Shown in pieces: positions 1-8,252 of a stretch of 64,000 nt of DNA (its first letter is position 1; each line of letters opens with the position of its first letter). Source of the DNA: Sphaerimonospora sp050942215 (GTDB lineage: Bacteria > Actinomycetota > Actinomycetes > Streptosporangiales > Streptosporangiaceae); NCBI RefSeq assembly GCF_050942215.1, contig NZ_CP192056.1, positions 2,418,001 to 2,482,000 on the forward strand, in the 5' to 3' direction. Under the pieces are notes generated by a model that did no database searches, was not told the origin of the DNA, and saw only the letters and a list, made by a program, of their open reading frames with translations. The translations under genes were made by a program, and so were the position numbers.

Positions 1-27
1 ACGTCCTCCGGCTTCTGGGGGCTATTT

Positions 28-45
28 ACTGACCGAACGGTCTGT
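28..45. promoter_or_regulatory. PaaR-like operator upstream of paaZ
   Basis: An 18-bp quasi-palindrome, ACTGACCG-AA-CGGTCTGT, whose arms match at 7 of 8 positions. It lies about 60 bp before the paaZ start. TetR-type PaaR regulators of phenylacetate genes in actinobacteria are known to use sites of the ACTGACCG/CGGTC kind, so this is a likely operator. No regulator gene is visible in the window. Confidence 0.5.
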
Positions 46-103
46 AATAGCGTGGCACAACGAACGCCCCCTTGGCAACGCACCCTGCATGGAGGAAGAC
101 GAC

Positions 104-2137
104 GTGAGTGAACTGCTGGAGAGCTACGCCTCGGGACACTGGTTCCGGGCCGCCGACGAGGGCGCGCCGCTGCTCGACGCCGCGACCGGCGCGGAGGTCG
201 CCCGCATCTCGAGCCGGGGTCTGGACCTGGCGGCGATGGTCGATCACGCCCGCACGGTGGGCGGGCCGGCCGTCCGGGCGCTGACCTTCCACGAACGGGC
301 GGGACTGCTCAAGAAGCTGGCCAGACATCTTTCCGCGGACTCCGCGGGAAAGGAGGAGCTGTACGCGCTCTCGTCCCGGACGGGCGCTACCAGGCGCGAC
401 TCCATGATCGACATCGACGGCGGCTTCGGCACCCTGTTCAGCTATGCGAGCAAGGGCACCCGCGAACTGCCGAACGACACGATCGTGATGGACGGACCGC
501 CCGAGCCGCTGGGGCGCGGCGGCACCTTCGTCGGCCAGCACGTCTACACCTCGCGCCCCGGTGTGGCGGTGCAGATCAATGCTTTCAACTTCCCGGTGTG
601 GGGCATGCTGGAGAAGCTCGCGCCCGCCTTCCTGGCGGGCCTGCCCTCGATCGTGAAGCCGGCCGGCCAGACCGCGTACCTCACCGAGGCCGTCGTCCGG
701 CGGATCATCGACTCCGGCATTCTCCCTGAGGGCGCCCTGCAACTGCTCTGCGGCAGCGCCGGCCCCCTGCTCGACCACCTCGGCGTCCAGGACTCGGTGG
801 CCTTCACCGGCTCCGCGTACACCGCAGGCATCCTGCGGACGCACCCGTCGGTGGTGCACGGCGGACTGGCACTCGGGGTCGAGGCGGACTCGCTGAACTG
901 CTCGATTCTCGGCCCGGACGTAAGAGTGGACGACCCCGAGTTCGATCTCTTCGTCAAGGGCGTCGTCACCGAGATGACGGTCAAGGCCGGCCAGAAGTGC
1001 ACGGCCATCCGCCGAACCATCGTCCCGGCACCGATCGCCGACCGGGTCATCGAGGCCATCACCGCCCGATTGGCCAAGGTGACCGTCGGCGACCCCGCCG
1101 ACGAGACGGTCCGGATGGGTGCGCTGGCGAGCCTCGGGCAGCGCGACGAGGTGCGCAAGGCGGTCGAGGCCCTGCGCGCGTCCGCCGACATCGTCTTCGG
1201 CGACCCCGACCACGTCGAGGTGGTCGGCGCCGACGCCGAACGCGGCGCCTTCCTCTCCCCGGTGCTGCTCCGCGCCCGGCCCGGTGCGGTGGAGCCGCAC
1301 GACGTCGAGCCGTTCGGCCCCGTCTCGACGGTGTTCACCTACGACTCCGTCGACGAGGCCGTCGCGCTGGCGGCTCGTGGCCGCGGCAGCCTGGCCGGGT
1401 CGTTGATCACCCACGACCCTGCGGTCGCCCGCACGGTCACCCTCGGCCTGGCGCCGTGGCACGGCCGGATCCTGGTGCTGGACCGGGATGATGCCGCCGA
1501 GTCGACCGGCCACGGCAGCCCGCTTCCCGTGCTCGTCCACGGCGGTCCGGGCCGCGCCGGGGGCGGCGAGGAACTCGGCGGCATCCGCGGCGTGCTGCAC
1601 CACATGCAGCGCACCGCCCTGCAGGGATCCCCTGACATGATCACCGCGATCACCGGCCGCTGGACCATCGGCTCGCGCCGGACCGTGACCGATGTCCACC
1701 CGTTCCGCAAGAGCCTGGCCGAACTGCGGATCGGTGACACAATCGAGAGCGCGGAGCGCACGGTGTCGCCGGCGGACATCGAGCACTTCGCCCGGTTCAC
1801 CGGCGACACGTTCTACGCACACACCGACCCGGATGCCGCCGCGGCGAACCCGCTGTTCGGCGGCATCGTCGCCCACGGGTACCTGGTCGTCTCCCTGGCG
1901 GCGGGTCTGTTCGTCGAGCCGAACCCCGGCCCGGTGCTGGCCAACTTCGGCGTCGACGACCTGCGCTTCCAGACTCCCGTCAAGGCAGGGGACACGATCC
2001 GGGTGACGCTGACCGTCAAGCAGATCACGCCGCGCACGTCCGCTGACTACGGCGAGGTCCGGTGGGACGCGGTCGTCTTCAACCAGGAGGGCACCGCGGT
2101 GGCGACCTACGACGTGCTGACGCTCGTCGCGAAGTGA
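104..2137 (+). CDS. paaZ: PaaZ-like bifunctional aldehyde dehydrogenase / MaoC-type hydratase
   Basis: Two-domain protein of about 677 aa, close to the 681 aa of E. coli PaaZ. Residues ~1-510 are an aldehyde dehydrogenase with the catalytic-cysteine motif GQKCTAIRR. Residues ~530-677 are a MaoC/hot-dog hydratase (FTGDTFYAHTDPDAA, GIVAHGYLVVSLA). In phenylacetate breakdown this fusion opens the oxepin-CoA ring and oxidises the resulting semialdehyde. I chose GTG 104 over the in-frame ATG at 89 because GGAGGA (91-96) sits 7 nt before the GTG and overlaps the ATG. No other paa gene follows; the rest of the pathway must lie upstream of the window or elsewhere. A strong hairpin ends the gene. Confidence 0.9.
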   Translation: MSELLESYASGHWFRAADEGAPLLDAATGAEVARISSRGLDLAAMVDHARTVGGPAVRALTFHERAGLLKKLARHLSADSAGKEELYALSSRTGATRRDSMIDIDGGFGTLFSYASKGTRELPNDTIVMDGPPEPLGRGGTFVGQHVYTSRPGVAVQINAFNFPVWGMLEKLAPAFLAGLPSIVKPAGQTAYLTEAVVRRIIDSGILPEGALQLLCGSAGPLLDHLGVQDSVAFTGSAYTAGILRTHPSVVHGGLALGVEADSLNCSILGPDVRVDDPEFDLFVKGVVTEMTVKAGQKCTAIRRTIVPAPIADRVIEAITARLAKVTVGDPADETVRMGALASLGQRDEVRKAVEALRASADIVFGDPDHVEVVGADAERGAFLSPVLLRARPGAVEPHDVEPFGPVSTVFTYDSVDEAVALAARGRGSLAGSLITHDPAVARTVTLGLAPWHGRILVLDRDDAAESTGHGSPLPVLVHGGPGRAGGGEELGGIRGVLHHMQRTALQGSPDMITAITGRWTIGSRRTVTDVHPFRKSLAELRIGDTIESAERTVSPADIEHFARFTGDTFYAHTDPDAAAANPLFGGIVAHGYLVVSLAAGLFVEPNPGPVLANFGVDDLRFQTPVKAGDTIRVTLTVKQITPRTSADYGEVRWDAVVFNQEGTAVATYDVLTLVAK

Positions 2138-2158
2138 CGCGGGTGACCTGACCGGATC

Positions 2159-2187
2159 GAGGCGGGCGGCTGCAGGCCGCCCGCCTC
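2159..2187. terminator. Hairpin terminator after paaZ
   Basis: A perfect 11-bp GC stem (GAGGCGGGCGG / CCGCCCGCCTC) with a 7-nt loop. It lies between the convergent paaZ gene and the bkd operon remnant and could end both transcripts. There is no T-tract, as is usual in actinomycetes. Confidence 0.7.
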
Positions 2188-2402
2188 TCACCATCGAGGT
2201 CGGCTGTGATGTGGGTGCGCCCGACGGCGACGAACAGGTGATCGGCTCCAAGCGGCCGGCCCGTCTCCAGGCGCACCCGGACACCCGACGGCATGGTCTC
2301 CACTTTCACGACCGGTACGCCGGTGCGCAGGCCGATCCCGCCTCCCGGAACGCGCGGGTGATGGCGTCGCTGATCGTCTCGTCCTCGGCCGTGCGATGCT
2401 CG
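2188..2402 (-). pseudogene. Frameshifted remnant of dihydrolipoamide dehydrogenase (E3)
   Basis: Immediately after the E2 stop codon the minus strand still reads as the middle of an Lpd-type flavoprotein, in two frames. The first frame gives EDETISDAITRAFREAG and then meets a stop near 2309. A neighbouring frame continues as GIGLRTGVPVVKVET and then LETGRPLGADHLFVAVGR, the typical Lpd stretch before the GR-T-N motif. The N-terminal FAD domain with its redox disulfide and the C-terminal dimer domain are both missing. The operon therefore once encoded its own E3 and now depends on an E3 from another locus. Confidence 0.75.
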
Positions 2403-3713
2403 TCACAGCCTCGCGATCGCCGACGCCGGATTCTCGATCGCGTCGGCGACGAAGCGCATGAAGCCCGCGGCGGTGCCGCCGTCGCAGACCCGGTGGTCGA
2501 ACACGAACGACATCTGGGTGATCTTGCGGACCGCGATCTCCCCATCCACGACCCAGGGCCGGTCGATGATCCGGCCGAAGCCGAGGATGGCCACCTGCGG
2601 GTGGTTGATGATCGCAGCGCTGCCGTCGACACGGAAGCCGCCGTAGTTGTTGAGGGTGAAGGTGCCCGCGGCCAGCTCCTCGGTGCTCACCTTGCCGGCC
2701 CGGGCGCGCCGGGTCACATCCCGGATGGCCCGATCGAACTGGTAGGTCGTCAGGGCCCCGGCGTCGAACACGGCGGGCACCACCAGACCGCGCTCACCCT
2801 GCACGGCGATGCCGAGGTTGATCTGGTCGTACTCGACGATCTCGTTGCGCTCGGTGTCGACACTGGCGTTGAGGACGGGGTATTCGCGCAGGCCCGCGAC
2901 CACGAACCGGGCGATGTAGGCCAGCAGGCCGGGACCGGGGTCGGCGGGGGTCCGTGCCGACTCCCGCAGGCTCCACAGCGCCGTCGCGTCGACGTCCACC
3001 CAGACCGTCGCCTCGGGGATCTCGGCGCGGCTCCGCGAGAGGGCGGCGGACACGGCCTTCCGGAACCCCGTCAGGGGCGTACGCCGTTCCCCTCGCGCGG
3101 CGATGGCGGCCGGGGGCCGGGAGGACGACCGCGCCCCGATGGCCCGCTCGACATCTGCCCGGGTGATCAGCCCGCCCGCTCCGGAGGCGGTCACCCGCGT
3201 CAGGTCGACCCCGTTGTCCCGCGCCAGCTTCCGTACCAGCGGCGAGAGCACCGGGACCGGCCCGCCGGGCGCCGTCGGCTTGTCAGTGGGCTTACCGGTG
3301 GACTTGCCGGTGGACTTGCCGGGGGGCGCGGTCTTCCTGGGTCTGCGTCGCCGGCCCGATGCGCCATGTCCGGACGTCCCGTAGCCGATGAGGACGTTTC
3401 CGGAACCGGCCTGCTCCTCCTCGCGGTACCGCTCCGCATCGGGATGTGCGGCCCCGTCCCGGCCGGCGCCGACGGTGATCAGCGGCTTGCCGACGTCGAG
3501 GGTCTGCCCCTCGGCGGCGTGCAACGTCAGCACGATGCCCGCGTACGGCGAGGGCACCTCGACCATCGCCTTGGCGGTCTCCACCTCCGCGATCGGCTGG
3601 TCGATCGAGATCTCGTCGCCCACGGCGACCAGCCACCGGACGATCTCGGCCTCGGTCAGTCCCTCGCCGAGGTCGGGCAGGACGAAGGTCTGTTCTGCGG
3701 CTGTCAGGGTCAC
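2403..3713 (-). CDS. bkdC: 2-oxoacid dehydrogenase E2 (dihydrolipoamide acyltransferase), branched-chain type
   Basis: Domains in order: one N-terminal lipoyl domain (LPDLGEGLTEAEIVRW; lipoyl-lysine motif ETAKAMVEVPSPY); a Gly/Lys/Pro linker; a peripheral subunit-binding domain (LSPLVRKLARDNGVDL, about 145-185); and a catalytic acyltransferase core ending in FDHRVCDGG, the active-site His-Asp motif. The length of ~436 aa is normal for a single-lipoyl E2. GTG 3713 is chosen because GGGAGGA precedes it and it overlaps the E1beta stop (GTGA); an in-frame GTG at 3725 lacks a ribosome site. Operon order, two-gene E1 and the neighbouring Lrp regulator favour a branched-chain 2-oxoacid substrate; pyruvate or acetoin cannot be excluded. 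Confidence 0.88.
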   Translation of the reverse strand: MTLTAAEQTFVLPDLGEGLTEAEIVRWLVAVGDEISIDQPIAEVETAKAMVEVPSPYAGIVLTLHAAEGQTLDVGKPLITVGAGRDGAAHPDAERYREEEQAGSGNVLIGYGTSGHGASGRRRRPRKTAPPGKSTGKSTGKPTDKPTAPGGPVPVLSPLVRKLARDNGVDLTRVTASGAGGLITRADVERAIGARSSSRPPAAIAARGERRTPLTGFRKAVSAALSRSRAEIPEATVWVDVDATALWSLRESARTPADPGPGLLAYIARFVVAGLREYPVLNASVDTERNEIVEYDQINLGIAVQGERGLVVPAVFDAGALTTYQFDRAIRDVTRRARAGKVSTEELAAGTFTLNNYGGFRVDGSAAIINHPQVAILGFGRIIDRPWVVDGEIAVRKITQMSFVFDHRVCDGGTAAGFMRFVADAIENPASAIARL

Positions 3714-4720
3714 TGGTCCTCCCACTGGAGGTCGTCAACGGCGTCGAGCACCCGGTCGACCGACGGCAACTGGAAATGCTCCAGCTTCGGCGGCGGGAAC
3801 GGGATGTCGAACCCCGTTATCCGCCGCACCGGGGCGGCAAGGGAGTGGAAACAGTGCTCGCCGACCCGGGCGGCGATCTCCGAGGAGACGCTGGCGAAGC
3901 CGCTGGCCTCCGCGATCACCACGGCGCGGCCGGTGGACCGGACGGCGGCGAAGACCGTCTCGTCGTCGAAGGGGACGATCGAGCGCAGATCGACCACCTG
4001 CAGGCTGCGCCCCTCGCGGGCGGCGGCCTCGGCCGCGTCCAGCGCGACCGGGACGGACGGCCCGTAGGCGATGAGCGTCGCGTCGGTCCCGGGTCTCCGG
4101 ACCACGGCGGTGCCGATCCCGGGAACCGTCCCGGTCCCGAGGGGCACCTCATCCTCGGCCCAGTAGAGTTTCTTGGGCTCCAGGAACACGACGGGATCGG
4201 GGGAGGCGATCGCCTCGCGCAGCAGCCCGTACGCGTCACCGGGCGTAGACGGGGCGACGACGTGCAGGCCCGGGGTGTGGGCGTAGTAGCTCTCCGAGGA
4301 GTCGCAGTGGTGCTCGACGCCGCCGATGCCGCCGGCGTACGGGATCCGGATCACCACCGGGACCGACACCTTGCCGCGGGTGCGGTTGCGCAGCTTCGCC
4401 ACATGGCTGACGATCTGCTCGAAGGCCGGGTAGGCGAAGGCGTCGAACTGCATCTCCACCACGGGACGCATGCCGTTCATCGCGAGGCCGACGGCGAACC
4501 CCATGATCCCCGACTCGGCGAGAGGTGTGTCGAAGCAGCGGTCCTCCCCGAACTCGCGGGTGAGCCCGTCCGTGACGCGGAAGACGCCGCCCAGCGGGCC
4601 GACGTCCTCACCGAATGTCAGGACCGCGGGGTCCTCGGCCATCGCGTCGCGCAGGGCCCGGTTGATGGCCTTCGCCATGGTGAGTTTCTCGCGGTCGACA
4701 TGGTCGATGACGGCGGCCAT
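3710..4720 (-). CDS. bkdB: 2-oxoacid dehydrogenase E1 beta subunit
   Basis: 336-aa transketolase-fold beta subunit (MAKAINRALRDAMAEDP, LTFGEDVG, FDTPLAESGIMGFAVG, EMQFDAFAYPAFEQIV, IRIPYAGGIGG). It pairs with the adjacent alpha subunit in the alpha2beta2 thiamin-diphosphate decarboxylase of a branched-chain-type complex in the cytoplasm. Its ATG overlaps the alpha-subunit stop (TGATG) and its own stop overlaps the E2 start, so the three subunits are translationally coupled. Confidence 0.9.
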   Translation of the reverse strand: MAAVIDHVDREKLTMAKAINRALRDAMAEDPAVLTFGEDVGPLGGVFRVTDGLTREFGEDRCFDTPLAESGIMGFAVGLAMNGMRPVVEMQFDAFAYPAFEQIVSHVAKLRNRTRGKVSVPVVIRIPYAGGIGGVEHHCDSSESYYAHTPGLHVVAPSTPGDAYGLLREAIASPDPVVFLEPKKLYWAEDEVPLGTGTVPGIGTAVVRRPGTDATLIAYGPSVPVALDAAEAAAREGRSLQVVDLRSIVPFDDETVFAAVRSTGRAVVIAEASGFASVSSEIAARVGEHCFHSLAAPVRRITGFDIPFPPPKLEHFQLPSVDRVLDAVDDLQWEDQ

Positions 4721-5811
4721 CAGTGCGTTTCCTCTCGGCTGATCTCGTCCAGCACCACGGCGAGCTGGGCGCGCAGCTGCGGTGTGGGTGCGGCGAACAC
4801 GTGGCGGAACAGGTCCTCAGGGTTCGGCTCGACGTCCTGGTTCAGGGCCTCGCGGGTCCGCTGGGCGAGCTCCTCGGCCGCCGCGGTGAACTCGGCGAGC
4901 TTCGTGTCGTCGATCGCGCCGGTCGAGCGCAGGTAGGTCTCCAGGCGTAGCAGCGGATCCTTGGCCGCCCACTCCTCGACCTCGGCGTCCTCGCGGTAGC
5001 GGGTCGCGTCGTCGGCGTTGGTGTGCGCCTGCATGCGGTAGGTGTGCGCCTCGACCAGTTGAGGACCCTCGCCAGCGCGGGCCCGCTCGACGGCCGTCCC
5101 GAGCACGTGCAGCAGCGCGGCGGCATCGTTGCCGTCGACGTGTTCACCGGGTATCCCGTAGCCGACGCCCTTGTACGCCAGGGACGGGGCGACCGTCTGA
5201 CGGGAGAGCGGGACGGAGATGGCGTACCTGTTGTTCTGCACGAAGAAGACGACGGGGGAGTCGAAGACGGCGGCGAAGTTGACCGCCTCGTGGAAGTCGC
5301 CTTCGCTGGTGGCGCCGTCCCCGCACAGGGCCATCACCACGGTCGGCTCGCCGCGCAGCCGGGCGGCGTGGGCGACGCCGACGGCGTGGACCAGCTGCGT
5401 CGCGAGCGGGGTGGACAGCGGGGCGACACGGCGGACGTAGGGGTCGTATCCGGAGTGCCAGTCGCCCTTGAGCAGCGTGAGGACCTCGACCGGGTCGACG
5501 CCGCGGGCGACGGCGGCGGCGGTGTCCCGGTAGGTGGGGAAGAGCCAGTCGCCCTCGTCCAGCACCTGGGCCGCGGCGATCTGGCACGCCTCCTGGCCGT
5601 GCGAGGACGGGTACACGGCGAGCCGTCCCTGCCGGACCAGAGCGTATGCCTGGTCGTTCAGCCGCCGAGCGGAGATCAGTCCGGCCAGCGCCCGCACGAG
5701 CCGTTCGGTCGCGGGCAGGTCGCGGCCGTCCGGGGTGACGGCCCTGCCCTCCGAGTCGATCAGGGTGACCGGTGCTGCCGACGGCAGCAAGTGCTCTGCG
5801 TCACGTGTCAT
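4720..5811 (-). CDS. bkdA: 2-oxoacid dehydrogenase E1 alpha subunit
   Basis: 363-aa alpha subunit with the thiamin-diphosphate motif (CGDGATSEGDFHEAVNFAAV...NN) and the phospho-loop region HTYRMQAHTNADDATRYR. First gene of the three-gene operon. ATG 5811 follows GAGGA by 7 nt; the reading frame extends further upstream but has no ribosome site there. The HTNADD loop fits branched-chain 2-oxoacid E1 enzymes better than pyruvate dehydrogenase. Confidence 0.9.
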   Translation of the reverse strand: MTRDAEHLLPSAAPVTLIDSEGRAVTPDGRDLPATERLVRALAGLISARRLNDQAYALVRQGRLAVYPSSHGQEACQIAAAQVLDEGDWLFPTYRDTAAAVARGVDPVEVLTLLKGDWHSGYDPYVRRVAPLSTPLATQLVHAVGVAHAARLRGEPTVVMALCGDGATSEGDFHEAVNFAAVFDSPVVFFVQNNRYAISVPLSRQTVAPSLAYKGVGYGIPGEHVDGNDAAALLHVLGTAVERARAGEGPQLVEAHTYRMQAHTNADDATRYREDAEVEEWAAKDPLLRLETYLRSTGAIDDTKLAEFTAAAEELAQRTREALNQDVEPNPEDLFRHVFAAPTPQLRAQLAVVLDEISREETH

Positions 5812-5942
5812 GGCGATATCCTCATTTAGGTTGCCATTTGTTTCTATAGTCGGCGAGAATCGGATAAAACGTGACTGAATAACCGGTTCTTCGTGGCAAT
5901 ACATCCAACTCCGAACGGGCTGGAACGGGAAAGTCGAGACAG
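5812..5942. promoter_or_regulatory. Divergent promoter region, bkd operon / Lrp regulator
   Basis: An AT-rich 131-bp gap between divergent genes. On the minus strand TATAGA (5848-5843) is a plausible -10 for the bkd operon. Lrp/AsnC regulators usually bind such shared regions; no clear repeated operator could be picked out by eye. Confidence 0.4.
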
Positions 5943-6407
5943 ATGGCCGACGGTATCGACAGCATCGACGATCGCATCCTCGCGGAGCTCACCCGGGACG
6001 GCCGCATGTCTGTGCGTGCGCTCGCCGAGAAACTGCACATCTCCCGTGCGAATGCCTACGCACGCATCCAGCGGTTGACCGAGGACGGCGTCATCAGAGG
6101 TTTTCGCGCAGACGTCGATCCGGTCGCCGCCGGCATGGGCACCTCCGCCTACGTGACGCTGAACCTGCGGCAGGCGGAGTGGCGGAACCTCCGCGAGAAG
6201 CTGAGGGCCCTGCCGGGGGTCGCGCACCTGGCCCTCGTCGGAGGCGAGTTCGACGTGATCATGCTGGTCCGCGCCCGTGACAACGCGGACCTGCGGCGAG
6301 TGGTGCTGGAGGAGATCCATCAGATGGAGGGCGTGCTCACCACGCGCACGCTGCTCGTCTTCGACGAGCCCCAGGTGGACGTGAGCACGAAGGCGCCCCC
6401 CAGCTAG
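5943..6407 (+). CDS. bkdR: Lrp/AsnC-family transcriptional regulator
   Basis: 154 aa: an N-terminal winged helix-turn-helix (LTRDGRMSVRALAEKLHIS, then RANAYARIQRLTEDGVI) and a C-terminal RAM effector domain. It lies divergently from the bkd operon, the arrangement known for BkdR, which senses branched-chain amino acids or their keto acids. The symbol rests on that context. The next gene downstream is convergent. Confidence 0.8.
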   Translation: MADGIDSIDDRILAELTRDGRMSVRALAEKLHISRANAYARIQRLTEDGVIRGFRADVDPVAAGMGTSAYVTLNLRQAEWRNLREKLRALPGVAHLALVGGEFDVIMLVRARDNADLRRVVLEEIHQMEGVLTTRTLLVFDEPQVDVSTKAPPS

Positions 6408-6433
6408 CCGGGGAACCTGGCGGGCGCCGCCGG

Positions 6434-6562
6434 TCAATGCGCGTGCACCTCCGTGTTCGCGGGCAGATTCGGCAGGCTCTCGTCGGCCCAGCGGATCCGC
6501 GCGCCGGGAGCCTGTCCGACCGCCTGCCGCAGCGCCCGGCATTGTGCGGTGTCGAGCGTCAT
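6434..6562 (-). CDS. 42-aa hypothetical ORF, translationally coupled
   Basis: A small ORF (begins MTLDTAQCRALRQAVGQAPG, ends NLPANTEVHAH). Its ATG overlaps the stop of the FAH-family gene as ATGA, the same coupling used throughout this operon, which is the main argument that it is translated. No family recognised. It could equally be the shortened start of a lost gene. Confidence 0.45.
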   Translation of the reverse strand: MTLDTAQCRALRQAVGQAPGARIRWADESLPNLPANTEVHAH

Positions 6563-7467
6563 CGCCGCTCGTCCACGACCGGGGTCTCCATGACGCCCAG
6601 GCCGCTGATCTCCATCCGGACCACGTCCCCGCCCTTGAGGAAGGACGGCGGCTTCTGGAAGGCCCCGCAGCCGGTCGTGGTACCAGTCATGATCACGTCG
6701 CCCGGGGTGAGCTCCAGGACCTTGCTGAAGTCCTCGATGAGGTGCGGAATGTCCACTATCATCTCGTCGCTGCCGCCGGACTGGCGTAGCTCGCCGTTCA
6801 CCCAGCAGCGCAGCTCCAGCCTGTGCGGGTCGGGGATCTCGTCCTTGGTCACCAGCCAGGGGCCGAGCGGCGCCCCGGTGGGGATGCCCTTCGCACGGGT
6901 CATCTGGGCGAACACCGGCGAGATGTGCACGTCCTTGAACGCCAGGTCGCGTGCGGTGACGTCGTTGGAGATGAGGTACCCGGCCACATGATCGTAGGCG
7001 TCGGCCGCCGCGATGTAGCGGCCGCCGCGCCCGATGACGACACCGATCTCGGTCTCATAGTCGAACTGCTCGGTCTGGTGCGGGACGATCAGGCTGTCGT
7101 ACGGGCCGATGACCGTGTTGGACGGCTTGAGCATGATGATCGGCTCCGACGGTGACGGCGCGTTCTTCATGCCCATGGCCTCGTCGACGTGCGACTGATA
7201 GTTGCCGCCGGCGACGAGAATCTTCTCGGGGAAGGGCACCGGGGGGCCGAGCCGCGTCGTCGCCGGGTCGATCCAGTCGGCGTCCGCGTCGTCGAGCGCT
7301 TTTTCGATCAACGGCTGCAGCAGGTCGAGGAGCCCGAGCAGGGGGTTGGTGTCGAGCGCGCAGAACCCGAGCGAGCGCAGCAGCGGGTCGAGGGGGGCGA
7401 TGCCCCGGTCCGGCACGAAGACTCCCGGACGTTCGGCACGCCTGGCTCCGTAGCTGACGATCTTCAT
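6559..7467 (-). CDS. Fumarylacetoacetate hydrolase (FAH) family protein
   Basis: 302 aa. A short N-terminal domain precedes the FAH fold (KILVAGGNYQSHVDEA; metal ligands in DYETEIGVVIG; SNDVTARDLAF; TPGDVIMTGTTTGCG). Family members hydrolyse or hydrate acyl-pyruvates, 2-keto-4-pentenoates and related diketo acids in aromatic or sugar-acid breakdown. In this operon it would act after the FAD monooxygenase or after the dehydratase. The exact substrate cannot be told. ATGA overlap with the upstream TIM-barrel gene. Confidence 0.85.
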   Translation of the reverse strand: MKIVSYGARRAERPGVFVPDRGIAPLDPLLRSLGFCALDTNPLLGLLDLLQPLIEKALDDADADWIDPATTRLGPPVPFPEKILVAGGNYQSHVDEAMGMKNAPSPSEPIIMLKPSNTVIGPYDSLIVPHQTEQFDYETEIGVVIGRGGRYIAAADAYDHVAGYLISNDVTARDLAFKDVHISPVFAQMTRAKGIPTGAPLGPWLVTKDEIPDPHRLELRCWVNGELRQSGGSDEMIVDIPHLIEDFSKVLELTPGDVIMTGTTTGCGAFQKPPSFLKGGDVVRMEISGLGVMETPVVDERR

Positions 7468-8252
7468 GCTGTCGCCTCTCCTGTCTTCGGGTCGTACTCA
7501 TAGCCGATGAAGCCGCCGTAACCGACGGCGCGCAGTTCTCTTTCGACGGCGGCGAAGTCGATCTGCCCGGTGCCGGGTCTGCCGCGGCCAGGGAAATCGG
7601 CGAACTGGACGTGGCCGATCAGCGGGGCGTGATCGCGCACGGCCGCCGCAGGGTCGGTGTCCATGGTGGCGAGGTGGTAGGTGTCCAGCAGCAGCCGCAC
7701 GTTGCCGTGGCGACTGGCGTCGTTGGCGCGGCGAACGAAGGCGGCGGACACGGCGATGTCGGTCAGCGGGAAGCGCGGGCTGTCCACGAGATTGAGGGTC
7801 TCGATGACCACGGTGACGCCGAGCCCGCCCAGCCGGTCGGCGACCCGCACGACCTGCCGCAGCGCGAGCCGGTCCTGCTCGCCGGGGCCGACGTCGGGCA
7901 CGCGGTTGCCGTAGAGGGCGTTGACGACCGGGCAGCCGGTGCGGGTGACCATGTCGGCCACGGCCTCGAGGTTCGACGCGACGCGCTCGACATGGTGGGG
8001 GATCGACAGGAGCCCGCGCTCACCGTTGCGCGGGTCACCGGTGTCGAGGTTGAGGGTCACGAGTTGTACGCCTGCCCGGCTCAGGGCCCGGCAGAAAGAG
8101 TCGACCCGGCCTTCCTCGGCGACAGGCGTCTCGAACGGCCACCATGACTCGACGTATCTGAAACCGTCCCCGGCCGCGGCGGCCGGGCGCTCGTCGACGG
8201 GAAGGTCCGCATAGAGCATCGACATGTTGGCGCTGACACGCAGGTCGCTCAC
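7464..8252 (-). CDS. Hydroxypyruvate isomerase-like TIM-barrel protein
   Basis: 262 aa, the usual size for the Hyi family. Typical segments: SANMSMLYADLP at the start, CPVVNALYGNR, VVIETLN, RLLLDTYHLATMDTD, HVQFADFPGRGRPGTGQIDF, GFIGYEYDPK; the Glu/Asp/His metal ligands can be placed in these. The GTG start overlaps the monooxygenase stop (GTGA). Together with the beta-hydroxyacid dehydrogenase two genes upstream it could form a hydroxypyruvate/tartronate-semialdehyde branch, but the Hyi fold also covers other sugar isomerases. Confidence 0.82.
   Translation of the reverse strand: MSDLRVSANMSMLYADLPVDERPAAAAGDGFRYVESWWPFETPVAEEGRVDSFCRALSRAGVQLVTLNLDTGDPRNGERGLLSIPHHVERVASNLEAVADMVTRTGCPVVNALYGNRVPDVGPGEQDRLALRQVVRVADRLGGLGVTVVIETLNLVDSPRFPLTDIAVSAAFVRRANDASRHGNVRLLLDTYHLATMDTDPAAAVRDHAPLIGHVQFADFPGRGRPGTGQIDFAAVERELRAVGYGGFIGYEYDPKTGEATA

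Noticed and set aside
26..2284. Long open frame on the minus strand opposite paaZ
   Set aside because: Arg/Gly/Val-rich shadow of a clear plus-strand enzyme; no domain, no ribosome site.
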